NCBI GenBank assembly: GCA_000996275.1
Contig: LCEG01000002.1
Span: forward strand, 265,246 to 329,245
Direction: 5' to 3'
DNA length: 64,000 bases
Source of the DNA: a candidate division TM6 bacterium GW2011_GWE2_42_60
Lineage (GTDB): Bacteria; Babelota; Babeliae; Babelales; Babelaceae
Positions 48,947 to 57,062 of this stretch are shown here, in pieces (position 1 is the stretch's first letter; each line of letters starts with the position of its first letter). The notes beneath the pieces were generated by a model that saw nothing but the letters and a program-made list of their open reading frames with translations, did no database searches and was not told where the DNA came from. The position numbers and the translations under genes are program-made.

Positions 48947-50021
48947 AAATAAGAAGCCTGAAGAATTAGATCTCATTTCACGCGTTAGTTCATACTGCGC
49001 AACATGGGATCTTCTTCAGAAAAACACGACCATTATTATCGGGCTCTCAGGAGGGCCCGATTCGGTCTTTTTACTCCATGTTCTTTCGCAACTCAAAACA
49101 GAATACTCACTCACACTTGTAGCCGTCCACCTTGACCATGGATGGCGAGAAAACAGCGCCGCCGATATCGACTTCTGCAAAAGCTACGCCACTCGCTATG
49201 ACGTTCTTTTTGAACATGCTCATGCTCGTGATATTACCATCACAAAAAAATCATCCGGTTCGCTCGAAGAACAGGGGCGGCTCTTGCGCCGTACATTTTT
49301 TGAGCAGGTTGCACAAAAATACGCTTCTCCACACAACCCTACCGCCATTGCACTTGCACACCATCATGACGACCAGATAGAAACGTTTTTTATTCGTCTC
49401 TTACGGGGAGCAGGCGTAACCGGACTTGCTGGCATACGGCCTCAATACAAAAATCATCACAAAAATTATATCCGCCCACTGCTCTGTTGCACAAAAGAAG
49501 AGATTCTTACCTTTTTACACGCGCAGGCCCTCTCTTATCTCGAAGATCCAACAAACAAAGACCCTCGCTTTTTGCGCAACAGAATTAGAAGTACCATCAT
49601 CCCCGCACTCCGTACGTGCGATACACGATTTGATGCGTCACTCGAACGGACTATGGCACACCTTCAAGAAGCAGATGAATTTATTCAAACCACTACCCAT
49701 AAAACACTTGAAAAAGTCAGCATTGTACAAAAAAATTCTCAACGGCAACTTTTATTGCCCGCTTTTGCAGAGCTTCATCCCTTCTTACAGAAACAGATTC
49801 TTCTTGCATGGCTCATTGAATCAGGATTTCCGTTCACCGTTTCTTCCGGGCTCTTAGACGAACTTATCCGCTTTCTTCTTATCTCAAAAAACAAAAAACA
49901 TCTTCTTTATCACTCATGGTCTATCATCAAACAAAATTCCTGTGCTACCCTAGAGGGAGAAGGAGCAGAGAAAGCAAATGGACAAAAAAGAAGCGGTAGC
50001 ACAACCACCAGAAACTCATAG
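48939..50021 (+). CDS. tilS: tRNA(Ile)-lysidine synthase
   Basis: IIIGLSGGPDSVFLLHVL, LDHGWRENSAADIDFCK, ALAHHHDDQIETFFIRLLRGAGVTGLAGI; ATG 48939 overlaps gyrB end. Confidence 0.95.
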   Translation: MPKNKKPEELDLISRVSSYCATWDLLQKNTTIIIGLSGGPDSVFLLHVLSQLKTEYSLTLVAVHLDHGWRENSAADIDFCKSYATRYDVLFEHAHARDITITKKSSGSLEEQGRLLRRTFFEQVAQKYASPHNPTAIALAHHHDDQIETFFIRLLRGAGVTGLAGIRPQYKNHHKNYIRPLLCCTKEEILTFLHAQALSYLEDPTNKDPRFLRNRIRSTIIPALRTCDTRFDASLERTMAHLQEADEFIQTTTHKTLEKVSIVQKNSQRQLLLPAFAELHPFLQKQILLAWLIESGFPFTVSSGLLDELIRFLLISKNKKHLLYHSWSIIKQNSCATLEGEGAEKANGQKRSGSTTTRNS

Positions 50022-51111
50022 CAAACAGCTATACCCATGGCAAGAAGATCAACTCACAAGCCCCGAGGCTTTATTACAGAGAAGAGATCGAGCCAAAGCA
50101 TTCTATGCTTTGATACTTGCACTGCTCTGCTATTGTCTCTTCCTCATTCTTATTTTTCTTGAAATTCCACAGACCTATTTCCCCGCACTCGCCACACCGA
50201 CCCTCAACAAAAGCTCCGGAGCTGCACCAAAAAAAAGTCACCCCGCGCCCGTCCGCTGGACACAACCATCTCAACCTCAAGCACACACACCTCCATTACC
50301 TCCATCGCCCCCACTAACCCAGCAAAAACCAATTTCACCACCCGTCACTTTTAAGCGGCCGCAACGCCCAAGCGAATCCCCCCTTTCTGTGCTTGATCCA
50401 CAAAAAGCGGGGACTCAAAAAGGTGAAAAGGATGGTCTGGGGAAAAAAGGTGAAGACCGTTTGCCCAGCGAGCCAGCCCCCGTTCAAAAGCCACGACGCC
50501 CACGCAGCTCAAAAAGCGCTTGGATTAAAAAAGATATGCCAACAAGAAGCGCCTCTTTCGTCACCGAAAAACGCGCTGAAGAAACAGACGAGAGAGAAGA
50601 AAATAGTGAAGGAATTGAAGAGACTCCAACTACACAACAAACAGCTGCCGCACAAGCCTGGGATCAAAACTTTAGAACCTATCTCGAACGACGCTACGGA
50701 AAACCAGAACATGAAGAAGCAAGCTCCGGCGGAGGCTCTGGAGAAGGATCTTCATATGCAAAAGGCAACGCAGAACGACTTGGCAACGAACTCTTTTTAA
50801 ACAAATTGGTTTACGCCATTTGTGATACTTCGCACCAACGGCCACTCCCTGTTTCACGGCAAGCAATCGAACTGCATACCATTACCGTCTGGATTACACT
50901 CTCCAACACAAGAACGATCACAGAAATTTCGTTTGAAAAGCGCTCGCCCTATCCTTTTATCAACCGCTATATCGAAGAACTTATTCAGACGACATCCATG
51001 CCCCAATTGCCATTCGATTGGCATGAAGAAAGCCTCACGGTACCCTTACGTGTCCGTATTGAAGTCGCACCGCAGATGAAAGAAATAACGCTCGTACCTG
51101 CACTTACCTAA
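49978..51111 (+). CDS. TonB/TolA-like Pro-rich protein
   Basis: Single N-terminal TM, Pro-rich linker, C-terminal ITVWITLSNTRTITEISFEKRSPYPFINRYIEELI. Confidence 0.65.
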   Translation: MDKKEAVAQPPETHSKQLYPWQEDQLTSPEALLQRRDRAKAFYALILALLCYCLFLILIFLEIPQTYFPALATPTLNKSSGAAPKKSHPAPVRWTQPSQPQAHTPPLPPSPPLTQQKPISPPVTFKRPQRPSESPLSVLDPQKAGTQKGEKDGLGKKGEDRLPSEPAPVQKPRRPRSSKSAWIKKDMPTRSASFVTEKRAEETDEREENSEGIEETPTTQQTAAAQAWDQNFRTYLERRYGKPEHEEASSGGGSGEGSSYAKGNAERLGNELFLNKLVYAICDTSHQRPLPVSRQAIELHTITVWITLSNTRTITEISFEKRSPYPFINRYIEELIQTTSMPQLPFDWHEESLTVPLRVRIEVAPQMKEITLVPALT

Positions 51112-51136
51112 AAACAGGTCTAAAAAAGGAAAGATT

Positions 51137-51475
51137 ATGACAAAAAAATATTCGCTCTTTTTTCTCAGTATCAGCACAGCCCTTGTACACGTTTCGTTGT
51201 CAGCTGGTCCATGGGATGCAACTGAACCAGAAAAATTTGGAAAAGAGCTCGACGAACCCACAACGACCGAAAGCTACCCCGAGCAAAAATCTGCCCATCG
51301 CATCTGGGCCACCTTTGGGCCACAATCGCCTGAATTGTTCGAATGGCTCGTGAATGACATGAAAATCGATAAAAAAAAGCTACAAGAAAAACTACTCTCC
51401 TTGGCTCAAAATCACTTTGATGACTGCCCCGAAGATAGTCTTAATCGGCTACTTGATCTTCCCAAGAAAAAATAG
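51137..51475 (+). CDS. Small hypothetical secreted protein
   Basis: 112 aa with signal peptide MTKKYSLFFLSISTALVHVSLSA. Confidence 0.65.
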   Translation: MTKKYSLFFLSISTALVHVSLSAGPWDATEPEKFGKELDEPTTTESYPEQKSAHRIWATFGPQSPELFEWLVNDMKIDKKKLQEKLLSLAQNHFDDCPEDSLNRLLDLPKKK

Positions 51476-51478
51476 TTT

Positions 51479-52207
51479 TTATACTGCTTTTTCAGAGACT
51501 GTCTTCTTAGTAGGCACCGAAAGCTGCACAATCTCTTCTTTGCTGAGCAAGCGCCATTCTCCACGAGCAAGCCCTTTTTGGGTAATGCCCGCATAAAAAA
51601 CACGATCAAGCCGTCTCACCACATATCCAAGCTTGTGGAACATGCGCCGAACAACCCGATTTTGCCCACTATGGAGAGAAATAATACACTCGGCCGAACG
51701 ACCCGGTACCTGCATCAACTCATCAGCCTTTACCACGCCTTCAGTAATCTGTACCCCTTGATGCAATTGTTGAATATGGGAACGACTCAACGGACGCGTC
51801 AAAACAACATGATACTGCTTTTCAATCTGATTACTTGGATGCGCAAGCCGTTGCGCCAAGTCACCATCATTAGTCAGAAGCAAAACCCCCGAAGACATGC
51901 AGTCTAATCGACCAACTGGATACAAACGAACACGCTTGTCTAACTCAATAAGATCAAGCACCGTCTTACGCCCCTGCTCATCAGAAACCGTTGTTACAAC
52001 TCCCGTTGGCTTATTGAGCACTACGTAAACAAATTCTTCAGGCTTTACGGAATTACCACGACACACCACTTCATCAGTTGGTTGAATGCGCCGCGCCCAT
52101 TCCGTTACAACTGCCCCATTAACCATTACTGCACCAGAACGTATCAATTCCTCAGATTTACGACGAGAACAGATACCCGCGTGTGCAATATACTTACTCA
52201 GTTGCAT
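51479..52207 (-). CDS. rluB: RluB/RsuA family pseudouridine synthase
   Basis: S4 domain MQLSKYIAHAGICSRRKSEELIRSG; YPVGRLDCMSSGVLLLTNDGDLAQRLAHPSNQIEKQYHV. Confidence 0.93.
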   Translation of the reverse strand: MQLSKYIAHAGICSRRKSEELIRSGAVMVNGAVVTEWARRIQPTDEVVCRGNSVKPEEFVYVVLNKPTGVVTTVSDEQGRKTVLDLIELDKRVRLYPVGRLDCMSSGVLLLTNDGDLAQRLAHPSNQIEKQYHVVLTRPLSRSHIQQLHQGVQITEGVVKADELMQVPGRSAECIISLHSGQNRVVRRMFHKLGYVVRRLDRVFYAGITQKGLARGEWRLLSKEEIVQLSVPTKKTVSEKAV

Positions 52208-52379
52208 ACCACTCCTTATTTCTAACCTAAACGACCATTATTTATGTATGTATTATTCGTATCCCTAACCAAATATCTATTTTACTTGAAACCTGAAAAT
52301 GTGTAAGAGGTTACCGATAAAAACTTTAAAATTTCTTTTTTGATTATTTAAAATAGTGCATTCCCAACACAACTATTTT

Positions 52380-54308
52380 TTACGAGAAACGTGCATCCCA
52401 TCCAAAGAACCAGAAGAATGCATCCCGTGGATGTGCAGGACTGCAAAGGTCCCAGCCGATATCGGCACAAAGTTTTCCCACAGGCGTCTTGATATGAAGG
52501 CCTATGCCAACAACTGCTGTTTTTTCGTCACACTGTCCTTCTAAGCCTGATCGCCAGAGGCGACCGCCTTCTACAAAACAGGCGAGCTCCATTGAACGAG
52601 AAAGGGGTGTTGAAAGCTGAGCAAGCCCCTGGAAAAGTCCTGTACCTCCACAAGAACCGGTATAAGGGCAGAAACCAAAACTGCCTATCTGCTCGCCAAA
52701 AGAGTTCTGAAGCCCCGAAAGCAACGCGCCACGCCGCATAAACAATCGATCAAACGGATGTACTTCCGCGCACACACCTCCTCCAATAATACCAAGACGG
52801 CCACGTACTTCACCGTACAGATGTTCACCAAGCAACCGGCCATACTCACCCTGTAGTCCCGCCTTCAAAAGCGCAGGCGTAGTCCGCCGATTCTGAAAAC
52901 TACTCAAGGGAACAATACCTGCAAGCACTCCCTCAACCGCCCATGCACTCGCTCCCATCTCACCCGGTCTCTCAGACCGGTACGAAAGCGAAGGCGAAAA
53001 TACTAAGCGCGGAAGCAAATGCGGTGGACTCACCAACTCAAAACCACCTCCAAAACAGGCACGCCACCGGCCAGACACACTCCCATTCCATGCCGTTCGG
53101 CCATAAAAGCCCGATTTGCTCAACCGCGATTTGCCACACCAAGCAGATGCGCCGTACCCACAAGGGTTCCACGACGTCCCCTCTACACTGAGCCCATTCA
53201 ACCAGTCATCATGTACCGTAAACTGATACTGCGCAGAACCAGAACAAAAAGACTCACTCAACAATACATCAAGAGAGGCTTTTGTACTTGCAGCCCGAGA
53301 ACAAAAAGAGCCACTCACAAATGGGAACAGCTGCATCGCATATCCACGACCACCTACCTGCAAGCCACCACGCACAAAAAGCTCGTTACAGCGCTTGCCG
53401 CGTTTCTCTTCTACTTCTTTTAAAAAATTTTCATCTTTTGCAACTGCTTTTACCACTGACTGGCGCGCGCTCACCACACAGGTCCAGACAATGTCAGCCC
53501 GATTATTAACAAAGGTCCATGAAGGCGACAACTCCACCCCACCTCCATCACCTCCATTACCCCCATCACCTCCATCACCTCCATCACCTCCAAAAAACCG
53601 TAACAACCAAAGACGCTGTTCACGAATCATATAGAGATCAAAGGGGACCGGGACCCGCTCCCACGGAGAACCAAGAAACGCATTTTTAAACAGTTCACCT
53701 GAAGGAGATTCTGCTCGAACTGAAGAAACAAAACGTTGAACACCCAGATACAGATCAAGTTCTAAAACACATTTTTTAAAAGAATCATGCGTCGCAAAAA
53801 GAGCATGAGGCCGTAAATGCCAATTTTTAACACGCACATCAGAAAATCCATCCCGTGCAAATATCGCTTCGAGTTGACGACAACCTTTTTCAATGCACGT
53901 GAATTCAAACGGTGTTTTTGTACTACAATCACTCAAAACTTCACGCGCTCTTTTTTGCACCTCATCACGCATACAGGTAGGATCGCACGATACAATATCT
54001 ACCTGGTCAATCACAAGAGCAGGGCCCTCAGTAATCGTAAACTTTAAGCTGTTTTTGCTGCGCGAAGCCTCAATCTTTGCTTCTAAAAATCCATAGTTTT
54101 TGTAAAAATCATGGAGATGTTCAGCAAAAAAGGCCGGTGCGAGTGTCTTGAGGGAATCACCAAAGCGATTAAGTTCCGCACGAAGCAAAGAAGTTTGAAG
54201 CTGCTGGTTGCCCTCAAAATCGAGGCGACATAAAGGTTCGCTTATCACCTGCTGCACAGACAAAAAAATAATAAAGCCCGTAAAGAGCAAAAGACGACGG
54301 ATATGCAT
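52380..54308 (-). CDS. Omp85/BamA-TamA-like outer membrane protein
   Basis: Signal peptide, POTRA-like FYKNYGFLEAKIEASRSKNSLKFTITEGPALVIDQVDI, beta-barrel C-terminus ending in F-rich strand. Confidence 0.75.
   Translation of the reverse strand: MHIRRLLLFTGFIIFLSVQQVISEPLCRLDFEGNQQLQTSLLRAELNRFGDSLKTLAPAFFAEHLHDFYKNYGFLEAKIEASRSKNSLKFTITEGPALVIDQVDIVSCDPTCMRDEVQKRAREVLSDCSTKTPFEFTCIEKGCRQLEAIFARDGFSDVRVKNWHLRPHALFATHDSFKKCVLELDLYLGVQRFVSSVRAESPSGELFKNAFLGSPWERVPVPFDLYMIREQRLWLLRFFGGDGGDGGDGGNGGDGGGVELSPSWTFVNNRADIVWTCVVSARQSVVKAVAKDENFLKEVEEKRGKRCNELFVRGGLQVGGRGYAMQLFPFVSGSFCSRAASTKASLDVLLSESFCSGSAQYQFTVHDDWLNGLSVEGTSWNPCGYGASAWCGKSRLSKSGFYGRTAWNGSVSGRWRACFGGGFELVSPPHLLPRLVFSPSLSYRSERPGEMGASAWAVEGVLAGIVPLSSFQNRRTTPALLKAGLQGEYGRLLGEHLYGEVRGRLGIIGGGVCAEVHPFDRLFMRRGALLSGLQNSFGEQIGSFGFCPYTGSCGGTGLFQGLAQLSTPLSRSMELACFVEGGRLWRSGLEGQCDEKTAVVGIGLHIKTPVGKLCADIGWDLCSPAHPRDAFFWFFGWDARFS
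53541..53592 (-). repeat. 9-bp tandem repeat (GGAGGTGAT)n encoding GGDGGDGGDGGNGGDGG
   Basis: ACCTCCATCACCTCCATTACCCCCATCACCTCCATCACCTCCATCACCTCC on + strand. Confidence 0.9.
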
Positions 54309-54385
54309 AAAATTTTTTAAAAAAATGTAAGCGATTTATAAAAGTAATCGCTTACTAGCATACCACGAGTTTAAAGAGAGGTAAT

Positions 54386-54700
54386 TTAAACACGGCGTAA
54401 AATAGGCTTTTTTACAAAACGAATAACGCCACGATAATCTTCTGTTTTATAGAATGGTTCAACGGCAAATTGGACGTGTTCACCTTTTTCAAAATTATAA
54501 GCAAGCACAATCCCATCAACATCACTAACAAAAATATCGACGGGGTCTTTAAGACCAAACACCACAATATCAATGGTATCAGACTCAGGAAGCTCAACGA
54601 CTCCCTCAAGCTCACTCGTATGTGCCTCTTTCTTCAAGCGGTCATACAACACCTGTGGATGCCGAACACCAGTAAGGGTTATTTTGACACATTTTTTCAT
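54386..54700 (-). CDS. Hypothetical protein, possibly acylphosphatase-like
   Basis: MKKCVKITLTGVRHPQVLYDRLKKEAHTSELEGVVELPESDTIDIVVFG vaguely resembles acylphosphatase fold; track ORF starts at 54799. Confidence 0.5.
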   Translation of the reverse strand: MKKCVKITLTGVRHPQVLYDRLKKEAHTSELEGVVELPESDTIDIVVFGLKDPVDIFVSDVDGIVLAYNFEKGEHVQFAVEPFYKTEDYRGVIRFVKKPILRRV

Positions 54701-54935
54701 ACTACTCTCCCTTTTATTCAAGGTAACTCCCCTTTTTTTTCTATCCGTTTGAGAACGTATCAAAACCGCAAAAGCACTGTCAACGAAACACCAGTCCATT
54801 CTTTAAAAAAATGACCATGGAAAAACAAAGATAAAACTCTGCTATTTTTTAAATCTCATTTCTTGACAATCAAAAAGGAGACGTACGAGTCTAAAACATA
54901 GAACCGTCGCTCTTGAAAATCAAAAAGGAGTTTTT

Positions 54936-56915
54936 ATGCTTACCGGAACACACCGCTGTCATCGAGGATTTTTCCTCATACTTGCACTCTTTCTCACCAG
55001 CCCACAAATAGGCGCTACGGAAAAAGAGATTTTAGAAGCAAAATCAAAACTTGAGTTTAGTGTCATTGAACCAACAGAAAGCATCATAAAAGTAACTAAA
55101 AAAGAAAAAATCGGCGAAATACACACAAGAACCTGGACAACTCCACCGGGCAAAACATCCGAAGATACGTTTGAACTTTGCGAACAAGAAAAAACCTATC
55201 TTGAGGCAAGGAAACCTCTCGCACTTAAAGCTCTTAATACATTTTTTGGGCTTGATAAACTCAATATCGAAAATACAAAATTACTTCGCATTGCTGTTTG
55301 TGGTAGTGGCGGTGGATTCCGCGCTATGTATTCCATAAGTGGGGCTTTCGAAACGCTTGAAAAAAACGGGCTCCTTGACGCCGCGCTCTATGTCGTTGGA
55401 CTCTCAGGATCAACATGGACAATTGGCTCATGGATCTATTCTGGAGTAAAATTTAACAAATTCATTACAGATTTTATCCAAAAAATAAACAGCAATAAAA
55501 AGACTTTTAGCACATGGAGTCCTAAAAATCTGCTCAAAAAAGCAGGGGCCGCAGTGTGGGGTGGAACAATAGACACCTACGCACCAGCACTGGAAGACGT
55601 ACTCTCGGTCTACTCATTAAAAGGCGAAAAATCAACGTTAAGTTCACTTGCAGAAAAAGTAAAAGATGGGAAAATGCCATTTCCTGTCCTTACTGCCGTT
55701 CTGTCTCCAACCTACTTTCAATCGCGAGTAAATTTTATAACCTACTACATGTGGTGCGACATAACACCCTATGAAGTCGCCTGCTACCGCCTGCTAACCG
55801 CAGTAACAGCAGATGCATTTGGAAATACGTTTAATAAAGGCTCAATAACAACAAATCCAATCGCCCAACCACTTCCACTTTCAAAAATACTTGCTATTTG
55901 TGGGTCGGCTTTCGCCTTTACAAAAGGCGATCTCACTAATATTCCAGAACCAAATGGTTACCTGAAAACTATCCCTGTAGTCGATCAAAGTTGGAGCAAA
56001 TTATACTTCGATTCAATACGTCCTCTCGGGTACGAAGCCAATAACATTGCCTTCGGCATTAAAGAAACTCAATTCAGCAATGTAACGAAATTTGCAATGG
56101 TCGATGCTGGGCTTTCTTTTAATCTCCCACTCCCACCACTTTGCCAACGAGACGCTCTCGAGCCACTTGATCTCATGGTTGTTATCGATTCATCGGGAGA
56201 TCTGCCAAAAAGCTTTGAGTTAGAAAAAGCGGCTGCCTATGCTGAAGCAAACGAACTTCGTTTTCCCGACATAAAAAACATAAAATACAAGGACTTCAAA
56301 AAACTTCCTTACACGCTTTTTGGTGTTGATGAAAAAGATAAAAACAATGACAAGATGCCTCTCATTCTCTATGTTCCAATCGCAAACAACAGCATCTATC
56401 TCGACATTATTCAGGAATTTACCCTCTGTTGGAATACCGCCTTTGGAAGCAAAGCTCAACCAATATTCAAAGACGCACAAAGCTATAACGAGGTTTTAAA
56501 CGCCTCGATAAATGATCCAACAAATGTAGAACTTAAAAAACACTGTGAAAAACTTTCAAATCTTCTCAACATAATTATCGAAGCAAAAGGCTTCCCAAAC
56601 CCAACCAAATTTCAGGATGCCATCACTTTTGTCCAAAAGATGCTTAAGTATGACTTCTCACAAAAAATACCTGATTTTATGGGAACCTTTCAATTTGATT
56701 ACACCCTAGACCAGGTAGATGTCGTTAGAAGCATTTTCATGGTTGCAATTCAGCAGGCGCTTCCACAAATTAAAAAAGAACTTCTAAAACGTCTTCCAAA
56801 AAAAGTAAGACTATCCCGAGAAGAACTCATGCAAGAGGCAATTGAAAAAGAGCAGAAAGAACAAAGCGTCATCTTTGAAGACCTTGCCAAAGCATTTAAC
56901 GTAGTTGCAGATTAG
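54936..56915 (+). CDS. Secreted cPLA2/lysophospholipase-like protein
   Basis: Signal peptide; VCGSGGGFRAMYSISGAFE; GLSGSTWTIGSW; DAGLSFNLPLPPL. Confidence 0.85.
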   Translation: MLTGTHRCHRGFFLILALFLTSPQIGATEKEILEAKSKLEFSVIEPTESIIKVTKKEKIGEIHTRTWTTPPGKTSEDTFELCEQEKTYLEARKPLALKALNTFFGLDKLNIENTKLLRIAVCGSGGGFRAMYSISGAFETLEKNGLLDAALYVVGLSGSTWTIGSWIYSGVKFNKFITDFIQKINSNKKTFSTWSPKNLLKKAGAAVWGGTIDTYAPALEDVLSVYSLKGEKSTLSSLAEKVKDGKMPFPVLTAVLSPTYFQSRVNFITYYMWCDITPYEVACYRLLTAVTADAFGNTFNKGSITTNPIAQPLPLSKILAICGSAFAFTKGDLTNIPEPNGYLKTIPVVDQSWSKLYFDSIRPLGYEANNIAFGIKETQFSNVTKFAMVDAGLSFNLPLPPLCQRDALEPLDLMVVIDSSGDLPKSFELEKAAAYAEANELRFPDIKNIKYKDFKKLPYTLFGVDEKDKNNDKMPLILYVPIANNSIYLDIIQEFTLCWNTAFGSKAQPIFKDAQSYNEVLNASINDPTNVELKKHCEKLSNLLNIIIEAKGFPNPTKFQDAITFVQKMLKYDFSQKIPDFMGTFQFDYTLDQVDVVRSIFMVAIQQALPQIKKELLKRLPKKVRLSREELMQEAIEKEQKEQSVIFEDLAKAFNVVAD

Positions 56916-57062
56916 CGAATCTACCGCTCTTATGGTTCGATACAACCGCTCATACTGAGTGTTTTCCCAAAGGGAAAACATGTCGCCGTAGGCGGCACAA
57001 TGTATCGAAGTATCACCATGAGCGGATTAGCAGATTAGCGGAATATAGAAAAAAGGATTTTT

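Noticed and set aside
49132-49857. Out-of-frame + strand ORFs within tilS
   Set aside because: Overlap a well-supported TilS coding sequence.
54386-54700. Assignment as a true acylphosphatase
   Set aside because: Only weak resemblance; canonical catalytic GRVQGVxFR is not intact, so kept as hypothetical.
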